NCBI GenBank assembly: GCA_038849555.1
Contig: JAWCMT010000054.1
Coordinates: forward strand, 1 to 7,430
Direction: 5' to 3'
Length of the DNA stretch: 7,430 bases
Origin: JAOAIV01 sp038849555
GTDB lineage: Archaea > Thermoproteota > Bathyarchaeia > Bathyarchaeales > Bathycorpusculaceae
In this document: in pieces, positions 1-5,556 of the stretch
Numbering within the stretch: position 1 is the stretch's first letter
Layout of the letters: each line of letters opens with the position of its first letter
Notes under the pieces: model-generated
What the model was told of the DNA's origin: nothing
What the model saw: the letters and a program-made list of their open reading frames with translations, nothing else
Database searches by the model: none
Made by a program: the position numbers and the translations under genes

Positions 1-1722
1 TTCAGTGGCTCCAGGGATCAGCTAAACCTCCCTAAAACGGGTGGCTATTCCCGCTTTCGCCTGGTTCTCGCCATTACAGCACTCCCCAGGTTTATACGGT
101 TAAACAAGGCGACAACCTTGCTTAGCTTACCCCGAAGCGTCAGCGCTGAGCTTGCGTTGCCGCACGTACCTCCGTGGTTCCGGAATTTTAGCCGGATTCC
201 CTTTTTCGACATGATCGGTTAAGTCATGTCTTAGGACCGACTTACCCCCGGCTGACGATCGTTGCCGGGGAACCCTTGCCCCTTCGGCGGAGAGGATTCT
301 CACCTCTCTTTGCTGTTACTACCACCGGGATCTGCAATCCTAACCGGTCCACTGGACCTCACAGCCCAGCTTCTGCCCAGCTAGGACGCCCTCCTACCAG
401 CGCAGCGTAAAGCTGCGTTCTGAGGTATCGGTGGCTGGCTTAGCCCCGTCCATTTTCGGGGCCGTCAGCCTCGGCGGGTGAGCTGTTACGCTTTCTTTGA
501 AGGATGGCTGCTTCTAAGCCTACCTCCCCGCTGTCTGAGGCTGACGACGCCCTTTGGTTTGACATTTAGCCAGCACTTGGGGGCCTTAACCTCAGTCTGG
601 GTTGTCCCCCTCTCGGTCCAGGAGCTTACCCCCTGTAACCCGTTTCCCAAGGTCTACGGCGCGGGTGGATTCGCAGTTTGAAAGGAAAGTAGAGCCTTTC
701 GGCTCCTTGCTTCCCAATCAGTGCTCTACCCCACCAGCTACCTCGCTTGGGACTGGGCTCAGGCCCACTTCGGAGGGAACTAGCTATCACCAGACTAGAT
801 TGGTCTTTAGCCCCTATCCCTAGGTCTGGGGAACGAATTGCACGTCAGCACCCTTTCGAGCCTCCACTAGGCTTTCGCCTAGCTTCGCCCTGCCAAGGGA
901 TAGATCGTCTGGTTTCTAGTCTTACGGCCGTGACTCCGGGCCCTTTCAGACCCTGCGCCTCTCTACCTTGCGGTAGTTGCGCGCATATTGGTTTCCCTAT
1001 GCTTACGGGTGTTACCCCTTAGGCTTGCCACAGCCGTGAACTCCCCGGCCCGTGTTTCTAGACGGAACGTGCAACCCTGGTCCCCCTCCCTCGTACTGCC
1101 GCCTCACGGCGGTTTCCTTTGGGAGGGATCTACCCTTCCGGGCTGCACACGTCTGTAACCGTCTGGTTTCAGGCGCTTTTCACCCCCCTCCCGGGGTACT
1201 TTTCAGCTTTCCGTCACCGTACTAGTGCGCTATCGGTCTTGAGACGTATTTAGTCTTAGAAGTTGGTGACTCCCAACTTCCCGCACCCAAGCCAGGGTAC
1301 GGTACTCTGGGACTCCAGCTCAACTCTTTCTGGCTTGCGCTTAGGGGGCTGTCACCCTCTATGGCGGGCCATTTCAGGCCACTTCAGCTTAGCCAGCGAA
1401 GAGGAAGCCGGGCCCTTAACCCTACATCTCCCATACTTTTCATCATGGGATTCGGTTTGGACTTTTCCCTTTTCGCTCGCTGCTACTAGGGGAATCCCGT
1501 TTTGGTTTCTTTTCCTCCCCCTACTAAGATGCTTCCGTTCGGGGGGTTCCCGCTCCATGAAGGAGCACCGTAACTCCGAAGAACTACGGTGGGAAGTCCC
1601 ATTCAGGGATCCTCGGTTCTAAGGCTGCATGCGCCTACCCGAGGCGATATCGCTGCTTGCCGCGCCCTTCTTCAGCTCTCAAGCCTAGCCATCCTCCAGA
1701 CGGCGTTGGCGTAGTCGGGTCG
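1..1722 (-). rRNA. 23S ribosomal RNA, 5' half (partial, runs off window)
   Basis: Large-subunit ribosomal RNA on the minus strand. Reading the reverse complement from about 1722 downward gives the usual order of 23S landmarks: the GGAGGATGG block near E. coli 20-30 (about 1700), the AGTACGGTGACGGAAAG block near E. coli 455 (about 1220), GACGTGCAATTCGTTCCC, typical of archaeal 23S (about 845), GATAGCTAGTTCCC near 803 (about 790), and the GTPase-associated centre with GGCTTAGAAGCAGCC (about 520). Base 1 corresponds to roughly E. coli 1520, so domains I and II and part of III are present and the 3' half is missing. The segment is about 200 nt longer than the E. coli equivalent; the extra length is spread over several helices and I see no single intron-like insertion. 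The 5' end is placed by aligning GACTAC to E. coli and haloarchaeal 23S and is uncertain by about 10 nt. No 16S gene lies on the upstream side in this window. Confidence 0.97.
474..531 (-). other. 23S GTPase-associated centre (L11/thiostrepton-binding domain)
   Basis: This segment of the 23S gene aligns without gaps to E. coli positions 1051-1108, which fold into the binding site for ribosomal protein L11 and translation GTPases. The core GGCTTAGAAGCAGCC and the AAAGAAAGCGTAA loop are intact. The residue equivalent to A1067 lies at window position 515 and is A, as in organisms with an unmodified consensus at the thiostrepton site. The intact motif argues that this is a functional rRNA gene and not a decayed copy. 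Confidence 0.85.
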
Positions 1723-1744
1723 GTGGTGGCGTCCGCTTCGCGTT

Positions 1745-1817
1745 CGGTGAAAACCTTACGTTACTGCGTCGTTTGGCCTATGCATGGTGTCATATGGGCG
1801 AATGTGCCCGTTCACCG
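1745..1817 (-). other. 23S precursor leader: long-range stem and small hairpin
   Basis: CGGTGAA at 1745-1751 is exactly complementary to TTCACCG at 1811-1817. Inside the enclosed loop, GGGC (1796-1799) can pair with GCCC (1806-1809) around a six-base loop. These lie just upstream of the predicted mature 23S 5' end, so they would be part of the precursor leader. Archaeal 23S precursors are usually cut in a stem formed between 5' leader and 3' trailer; the trailer lies outside the window, so the actual processing stem and its bulge-helix-bulge cannot be seen. Confidence 0.45.
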
Positions 1818-1821
1818 CTTC

Positions 1822-1848
1822 ACTCCTGCATCATAATCGATGCGGAGT
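1822..1848 (-). other. Hairpin in the 23S leader
   Basis: GCATC (1828-1832) pairs with GATGC (1839-1843) around the six-base loop ATAATC. The stem continues after one bulged T (1827) with five more pairs between 1822-1826 and 1844-1848. That gives ten base pairs with a single bulge, the strongest short hairpin in the non-coding stretch. It lies between the candidate rRNA promoter and the mature 5' end, so it should be transcribed. It could be a leader processing or antitermination-type element; no family was recognised. Confidence 0.5.
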
Positions 1849-1903
1849 TGCATCTTTTCGATGGAGCATCCTAATTGCTGGATTCTTTTAGAAGTGAGTT
1901 TCG

Positions 1904-1934
1904 CTAATATAAGTGTTGTGTCGTTTGTTATAAG
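1904..1934 (-). promoter_or_regulatory. Candidate promoter(s) for the 23S gene (archaeal TATA boxes)
   Basis: On the minus strand, CTTATATTAG (window 1904-1913) and CTTATAAC (1927-1934) resemble archaeal TATA boxes. The first would start transcription near 1881 and the second near 1904, giving a leader of about 160-180 nt before mature 23S. If either is used, the 23S has its own promoter and is not read through from a 16S gene. AT-rich matches like these arise easily by chance, so confidence is modest. Confidence 0.4.
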
Positions 1935-2063
1935 GGTTTTTGTGGTGACTGTGAGGGTAGGGCTCTGGACGCTTTACTGTTATTTCCTGTTTTGCCGCTT
2001 TCTTAGGCGTGAATACTTTCGGTAAATAACATAGTTTGGGGTGTTGAGACATGAAGTAATGTG

Positions 2064-2088
2064 TTTAAAGGCGCATAATTTTTAATTT
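2064..2088 (+). promoter_or_regulatory. Candidate promoter of the DUF72 gene
   Basis: TTTAAAG (2064-2070) and the AT-rich ATAATTTTTAATTT (2075-2088) are possible TATA boxes. The second is centred near 2082 and predicts a start near 2108, which would make the mRNA almost leaderless at the GTG 2106 or ATG 2115 start. The first would give a leader of about 20 nt. Confidence 0.4.
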
Positions 2089-2114
2089 GAGAAACTGAAT
2101 TAATAGTGGTAAAC

Positions 2115-2816
2115 ATGGAGTTCTTCATTGGCACTTCTGGATGGTATTATCCTTGGAATGAAAAGCGGAGTTTAGACTGGTTTGTTGTAAATTCGGGTCT
2201 GAACGCTGTGGAATTAAACGCAAGCTTCTACCGTTTTCCCTTAAGCAGCAAGATCAAATCTTGGGCCAAGAAGGGCAAAAGCTTGAGATGGGCGGTTAAG
2301 GTAAACCGTCTTATAACGCATACATTCAAATTCAGCGGCAAGGCATTAAATAGTTGGCAAAAGTTCCGCGAACTTTTCGCTCCTCTCGATGAGTGCATAG
2401 ATTTTTATCTGTTTCAGCTTCCGCCGCGAGCAACACCTGAATCCGCAGCCGCAATCGAAGAGTTTGCTGAGAAAACGGGTCTTCAAAAGAGATTTGCCCT
2501 TGAAGTTAGAAACCTCAAATGGTTTGATGAGGCATGGGTTAGTTGGGCATCCAAGCTTGGAATTACCTTGGTTAGCGTTGATTCCCCGGATTTTCCGCTC
2601 AGCATATTTAACACAAAAGGTTTGGTTTACCAAAGAATGCATGGGAGAACAGAGTGGTACGCTTACACTTACAGCGACAGAGAATTGAAAGAGACTGCGG
2701 AGAAGATTGTGAAGGCGAAACCGGAAAAGGCTTATGTATTCTTCAACAATGATGTGGCAATGCTGGAGAACGCGAGGAAAATGCTTAACATCCTCAAAAG
2801 CAAAGCGACGTCATGA
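2115..2816 (+). CDS. DUF72 / YecE-like TIM-barrel-type protein
   Basis: Member of the DUF72 family (YecE-like, TIM-barrel-like fold). The biochemical role is not firmly established, so no reaction is assigned. Family signatures run in the usual order. Numbering from the upstream GTG at 2106, they are IGTSGW (8-13), VELNASFYRFP (35-45), VKVNRLITH (64-72), FQLPPR (103-108), ALEVRN (131-136), YQRMHGR (175-181) and FFNND near 212-216. The length of 233 residues is typical and the gene appears complete. I prefer ATG 2115 because family members usually begin directly at (M)EFFIGTSGW; GTG 2106 would add three residues. A GGT at 2108-2110 could act as a weak ribosome-binding site, or the message may be leaderless. 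No signal peptide or membrane segment is seen, so it is probably cytoplasmic. It is divergent from the 23S gene and its stop overlaps that of the yhbY-like gene. Confidence 0.9.
   Translation: MEFFIGTSGWYYPWNEKRSLDWFVVNSGLNAVELNASFYRFPLSSKIKSWAKKGKSLRWAVKVNRLITHTFKFSGKALNSWQKFRELFAPLDECIDFYLFQLPPRATPESAAAIEEFAEKTGLQKRFALEVRNLKWFDEAWVSWASKLGITLVSVDSPDFPLSIFNTKGLVYQRMHGRTEWYAYTYSDRELKETAEKIVKAKPEKAYVFFNNDVAMLENARKMLNILKSKATS
2811..2816. other. Shared palindromic stop TCATGA between convergent genes
   Basis: The hexamer TCATGA is its own reverse complement. Read on the plus strand it ends the DUF72 gene with TGA (2814-2816); read on the minus strand it ends the yhbY-like gene with TGA (2813-2811). 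The two genes overlap tail to tail by six bases, so no separate intergenic terminator exists and each terminator must lie inside the opposing gene. Confidence 0.9.
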
Positions 2817-3101
2817 TTCAGGTTTTTTGTGTCGCCTATAAATAATGAAAACGTGCCCTCTAACTTCCACCAACGCTGCGCCAGCCTGTTCAGCTGCTTT
2901 CACGGCTATCGCTTGAGCAGTTTCATGTTCTAGGGCGGTTTTCAAAATTTTTATTTTCAGCATTTTCTTCTGTGCCAACTGCTTTTCAATCTCGTTTGAA
3001 AGTTGAGGCGTTAAACCTTCCTTGCCTATCCAGATGGTGGGATTCTCGTCTTTCAACTTATACTTGATGTGACGCTTCATGCGGCTGGTTATCTGGCTCA
3101 A
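2811..3101 (-). CDS. YhbY-like CRM-domain RNA-binding protein
   Basis: Small single-domain CRM (YhbY/CRS1) protein of about 96 residues. The family binds RNA and the bacterial member associates with pre-50S ribosomal particles; a role in rRNA or ribosome maturation is inferred here. The visible signatures are the GxxG loop in WIGKEGLT (residues 24-31 from the chosen start), a helix with an amphipathic LSNEIEKQLAQKK pattern, an alanine-rich helix (AQAIAVKAAEQAGA), and a C-terminal strand GHVFIIYRRHKK. The start is TTG at 3101, two bases after the RNase P gene stop, with GGAG eleven bases upstream. ATG 3080 is an alternative giving 89 residues, still covering the domain. The frame is open back to 3212, but starting there would overlap the RNase P gene by about 110 bp. 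It is almost certainly co-transcribed with that gene. Confidence 0.88.
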   Translation of the reverse strand: MSQITSRMKRHIKYKLKDENPTIWIGKEGLTPQLSNEIEKQLAQKKMLKIKILKTALEHETAQAIAVKAAEQAGAALVEVRGHVFIIYRRHKKPES

Positions 3102-3103
3102 AT

Positions 3104-3421
3104 TTAATTTTTCTCCTTTTTCTTTCTTAACATGATACGGGTCTTGTGACCGCAGTTTAGACAGGTTATTACTACATGAGGCTCTCTTTTTTGTTTTATG
3201 CGTACTCGGCAATTGTCACCGGGCACGAGTAAAGTATTGCATTTTCTGCAAATTTGGCGCTTATAAACTGTTGGTAATCGTATTTTTGCAGCCATAGCGA
3301 TTTTTCTGGCAGTGGTTATATAGCGGCGGGACAGCTGAGGATCGCTTTTATGGACGTTTTTGGCTTGTTGAAAGAGAATTTGAATTCGTTGTTTAGCTAT
3401 TTGCTTTACAGCGGATTTCAT
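3104..3421 (-). CDS. rnp4: Ribonuclease P protein component 4 (Rpp21/Rpr2 family)
   Basis: Protein subunit of archaeal RNase P, the ribonucleoprotein that removes 5' leaders from precursor tRNAs. In archaea this subunit pairs with Rpp29 and supports the RNA's specificity domain. The 105-residue protein has the expected two parts: a basic N-terminal helical region (about 1-50, with RRYITTARKIAMAAKIRLP) and a zinc ribbon with CRKC (58-61) and CLNC (87-90) separated by a 25-residue basic loop. All four cysteines are present, as is the lysine-rich tail. ATG 3421 is supported by GTGA seven bases upstream (3429-3432) and a TATA box at the right distance. It is the first gene of a two-gene operon with the yhbY-like gene. 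From memory, the order RNase P component 4, YhbY, ribosomal protein S19e is common in archaea; here S19e is absent. Confidence 0.93.
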   Translation of the reverse strand: MKSAVKQIAKQRIQILFQQAKNVHKSDPQLSRRYITTARKIAMAAKIRLPTVYKRQICRKCNTLLVPGDNCRVRIKQKREPHVVITCLNCGHKTRIMLRKKKEKN

Positions 3422-3463
3422 TTTAATGTCACATATACACGGTTAGCGGCGCGTCACTTTATG

Positions 3464-3472
3464 GTTATATAG
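3464..3472 (-). promoter_or_regulatory. TATA box of the rnp4-yhbY operon
   Basis: On the minus strand TATATAAC is preceded by the purine-rich GAAAC, a BRE-like element. The box is centred near 3468 and predicts a start near 3441, leaving a leader of about 20 nt that contains the GTGA ribosome-binding site. This is the best-formed archaeal promoter in the window. Confidence 0.65.
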
Positions 3473-3554
3473 TTTCATCTCATAATGCTTTTGCTTTTGA
3501 TAAGAATTTCTAAATTAAAGCGATGACCGCCAAAAAGTTCAGGCGATCGGATAC

Positions 3555-3595
3555 TTTTTAATAATTACTCGGCATCTTATTCAAGACTTAAGTGA
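3555..3595 (+). promoter_or_regulatory. Promoter and ribosome-binding site of the flippase-like gene
   Basis: TTTTTAATAA (3555-3564) is a candidate TATA box, predicting a start near 3587. GTGA at 3592-3595 lies six bases before the TTG at 3602, an appropriate spacing for an archaeal Shine-Dalgarno site. It is the main support for a TTG start. Confidence 0.5.
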
Positions 3596-3601
3596 AGGCT
3601 A

Positions 3602-4657
3602 TTGAGCTTCAATAGAAGGAATACAATTAGAATTGGCGTTTCTTTCTTTATCGGCGTCCTCCTGCTCATCGCTTTACTCTGGTGGACAGGAATAGACAAG
3701 ATCATAGAGCAGATAAGCTCTGCGTCGCCATTATGGCTTGCAGTATCAGCAGTTGTCATTATACCCGCATACGCCTTGAAAGCGGTGCGCTGGAAGCTAC
3801 TGCTGAAGCCCGTTAAAAATGGGATACGTGTTAGCAACACGTTCTGGTCTACAGCCCTTGGCTCCATGGTTAACACGTTAATTCCCATCAGGATAGGCGA
3901 ATTTGCTAGGGCTTATGTGCTGGGTGAGAAAGAAAAAACAGGTTTCGCGCCAGCCTTCTCATCGATAATCGTGGAGCGCACCCTTGACCTCATTGGACTC
4001 CTAACCATAGGCATCGCGACGATGCTGATTGTATCCACTCAAACAAGCTTGGATCAGTTGGTGGCAAACATCTTCATGGCAGTAGCTCTGCTAATCTCGG
4101 TGATACTCGCAATCATAGTGATAGGAACAAAAAAAGAAGCAGCAATAATCAAAATAGTAATTCAGGTTACATCGAAAATTCCCTTTGTTAAGAAATACTC
4201 TGCAAGAATTGCAGACTTCGCACGTTCACTAATCAAGGGGCTGCAAGGGCTGAGCCAAAACCCCAAGATGCTCGCCACGAACTTCGCGCTGACTTGGGCG
4301 GCATGGCTTGTGCATACATCCGCCATTTACTTCGTATTTATGGCATTCAACTACCCGATTTCAATTGCGGCCTCAACGCTTGGCGGAACACTCATGTCAC
4401 TCTCGCACATACTACCTGCAACACCAGGCTATGTTGGATCATACGAAGCCTTTTGGGTGCTGATTTTCACCATACTCGGCGTGACAGAAATGGATGTGCT
4501 GTTATCCATCGGCTTAATAAGCCACATCATAGGGGCGTTACCTGTTGTCGCGGTAGGCTGCATCAGCGTCATCTGGCTTGGCGTCTCTTTTGAAGAAATT
4601 TTCTCACTCAAAAAATACAATGACGCACATAGCGCCCAAAATGGGAATCCGACTTGA
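3602..4657 (+). CDS. UPF0104 / LPG_synthase_TM flippase-like integral membrane protein
   Basis: Polytopic membrane protein of the UPF0104 family (lysylphosphatidylglycerol synthase transmembrane region type). Related proteins are linked to lipid or lipid-linked sugar translocation; the substrate here is unknown. Visible signatures are a first membrane segment (about 11-29), a second (about 43-59) followed by ALKAVRWKLLLKP (58-70), the family motif NTLIPIRIGEFARAYVLGEK (91-110), VERTLD (124-129), hydrophobic segments at about 130-145, 155-176 and 225-250, LPATPGYVGSYEAFW (271-285), and C-terminal segments to about 329. The length of 351 residues is normal for the stand-alone form. The start is TTG 3602, chosen for the GTGA site. 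The tail is hydrophilic. It converges with a GT2 gene 59 bp away. From memory, haloarchaeal AglD joins a GT2 domain to a UPF0104-like membrane domain, so the two neighbours may form a split version of that arrangement. Confidence 0.87.
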   Translation: MSFNRRNTIRIGVSFFIGVLLLIALLWWTGIDKIIEQISSASPLWLAVSAVVIIPAYALKAVRWKLLLKPVKNGIRVSNTFWSTALGSMVNTLIPIRIGEFARAYVLGEKEKTGFAPAFSSIIVERTLDLIGLLTIGIATMLIVSTQTSLDQLVANIFMAVALLISVILAIIVIGTKKEAAIIKIVIQVTSKIPFVKKYSARIADFARSLIKGLQGLSQNPKMLATNFALTWAAWLVHTSAIYFVFMAFNYPISIAASTLGGTLMSLSHILPATPGYVGSYEAFWVLIFTILGVTEMDVLLSIGLISHIIGALPVVAVGCISVIWLGVSFEEIFSLKKYNDAHSAQNGNPT

Positions 4658-4716
4658 AGCCAACAAAAGAAAGGCATAAGTTTTCTAAATAAGCAATGGA
4701 AAAACTGTATCAGGGA
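4658..4716. terminator. Short convergent intergenic region with possible T-tract terminators
   Basis: The 59 bases between the stops of two convergent genes contain TTTT at 4681-4684 for plus-strand transcripts and a five-A run at 4700-4704, read as T5 on the minus strand. Archaeal termination often uses such short T tracts. There is no strong hairpin. Confidence 0.25.
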
Positions 4717-5511
4717 TTAGGGCTGTTTGAGGCGTTTACCGCTATATTCCTGTTTAACAGCGCGGAGAGCACGAAACTCGGACAACACAACCTTGGGCAT
4801 CTTTCGCAGGCTATACACCTTGCTTCCGCCTGAACGCGCACGGTACGCGATTGGCACCTCGATGACGTGATAACGCTTCAGAGACATACGCGCAGTGAAC
4901 TCAAGCCAAAAATTATATACCGAATACTTGATTTCCTTAGCGACATCATGCGCTAAAGTAACTTGCATGAGGCGCATAACACTTGTAACATCCTTGCATT
5001 GCAGAGGAAACATCATGCGCTCCAGAAGCTGAAGCCCTTTTGAAAGAAAACGACGATACAAAGGCTCCCGTCTAACAATTCGGCAGCCCATAACCACGTC
5101 AGGCGCGTAGCGTTGCATGATCTGCCACAGCCGGAAAAAGTCATTCGGCTCATATTGCCCATCAGAGTCAATGGCTACAACATACTCGTAATCAACTGGG
5201 CTTATACTGAGAAAAGCTTCTCGCATAGCACGGGGATAACCCTTCTTCGCCGCAGCCATCCTAACGCGGAGCCGCGGAAACTCCGCCGCTAACTTGCCGA
5301 GAACTTCTTTGGTGCCGTCGGTGCTACCGTCCTCAAAAACCCATATGTCAACGTTGCGCATCTTGCTGGCTACTTTCTTGTAGAGTTCTCTGATGGTGCT
5401 TTCAATTGTAGCTGCTTCGTTGTAAACTGGCATTATAAGTGCTACACGCTCTTTACTAGAAAGCTGACCCGATGCACTCGCTTTTAAGTTATTAGCCATC
5501 TGCTTCTTCAT
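4717..5511 (-). CDS. Family 2 glycosyltransferase, polyprenyl/dolichol-phosphate hexose synthase-like
   Basis: GT-A-fold family 2 glycosyltransferase of 264 residues, closest in pattern to dolichol-phosphate mannose/glucose synthases, which move a sugar from GDP- or UDP-sugar to a polyprenyl phosphate on the cytoplasmic face. The visible motifs are MPVYNEA (27-33), the nucleotide-binding EDGSTDGT (60-67), GYPRAMREAF (91-100), the metal-binding DSDGQY (115-120, DxD form) and RARSGGSKVYSL (224-235), the typical C-terminal RxxxGxSK element of this group. There is no membrane segment, so it would be peripheral. The actual donor and acceptor cannot be read from sequence. The start is ATG 5511; ATG 5499 is also in frame but is less well placed behind the TATA-like element. 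It lies 45 bp downstream of the epimerase gene on the same strand and may be transcribed with it, from its own promoter, or both. Confidence 0.9.
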   Translation of the reverse strand: MKKQMANNLKASASGQLSSKERVALIMPVYNEAATIESTIRELYKKVASKMRNVDIWVFEDGSTDGTKEVLGKLAAEFPRLRVRMAAAKKGYPRAMREAFLSISPVDYEYVVAIDSDGQYEPNDFFRLWQIMQRYAPDVVMGCRIVRREPLYRRFLSKGLQLLERMMFPLQCKDVTSVMRLMQVTLAHDVAKEIKYSVYNFWLEFTARMSLKRYHVIEVPIAYRARSGGSKVYSLRKMPKVVLSEFRALRAVKQEYSGKRLKQP

Positions 5512-5525
5512 TACTGCGCTGACTT

Positions 5526-5544
5526 GTTTTAAATTTTTTTAAAG
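5526..5544 (-). promoter_or_regulatory. Possible internal promoter for the GT2 gene
   Basis: On the minus strand this stretch reads CTTTAAAAAAATTTAAAAC, two overlapping TATA-like boxes in the 45-bp gap between epimerase and GT2. The upstream box predicts a start near 5513, almost on the ATG at 5511. That would give a leaderless message, consistent with the lack of any Shine-Dalgarno sequence there. Confidence 0.45.
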
Positions 5545-5556
5545 ATAAGCCATGGC

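Larger units (their letters stand above)
1849..2105. other. Intergenic region between 23S leader and DUF72 gene
   Basis: Apart from the candidate TATA boxes listed separately, this AT-richer stretch holds no tRNA cloverleaf, no 16S sequence and no convincing gene. A 61-codon plus-strand open frame (1840-2025) lacks a ribosome-binding site, overlaps the rRNA leader hairpin, and has no recognisable domain. Confidence 0.6.

Noticed and set aside
478..1622. Several open reading frames on both strands within the first 1.7 kb
   Set aside because: They lie wholly inside the 23S rRNA gene, show no protein family signature, and are typical chance frames in GC-rich rRNA.
1..1722. An archaeal intron or homing endonuclease in the 23S gene
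   Set aside because: Conserved blocks follow one another at near-expected distances; extra length is spread over several helices. The usual intron sites in domains IV-V are outside the window.
1840..2025. 61-codon plus-strand open frame upstream of the DUF72 gene
   Set aside because: No ribosome-binding site, overlap with the rRNA leader hairpin and candidate promoter, and an unspecific hydrophobic translation with no recognisable domain.
1741..2105. A tRNA gene in the 23S leader, as in some archaeal rRNA spacers
   Set aside because: No T-loop GTTCRA with matching acceptor and anticodon stems could be assembled; the hairpins present do not make a cloverleaf.
2346..2688. Overlapping frames in the DUF72 gene (antisense 2346-2642, sense 2464-2688)
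   Set aside because: Both are shadows of a gene with strong family motifs in the main frame.
3577..4677. Antisense and alternate-frame ORFs over the flippase-like gene (3577-3888, 4294-4593, 4429-4677)
   Set aside because: Cysteine/histidine-rich or low-complexity translations with no domain, fully overlapped by the well-supported membrane protein.
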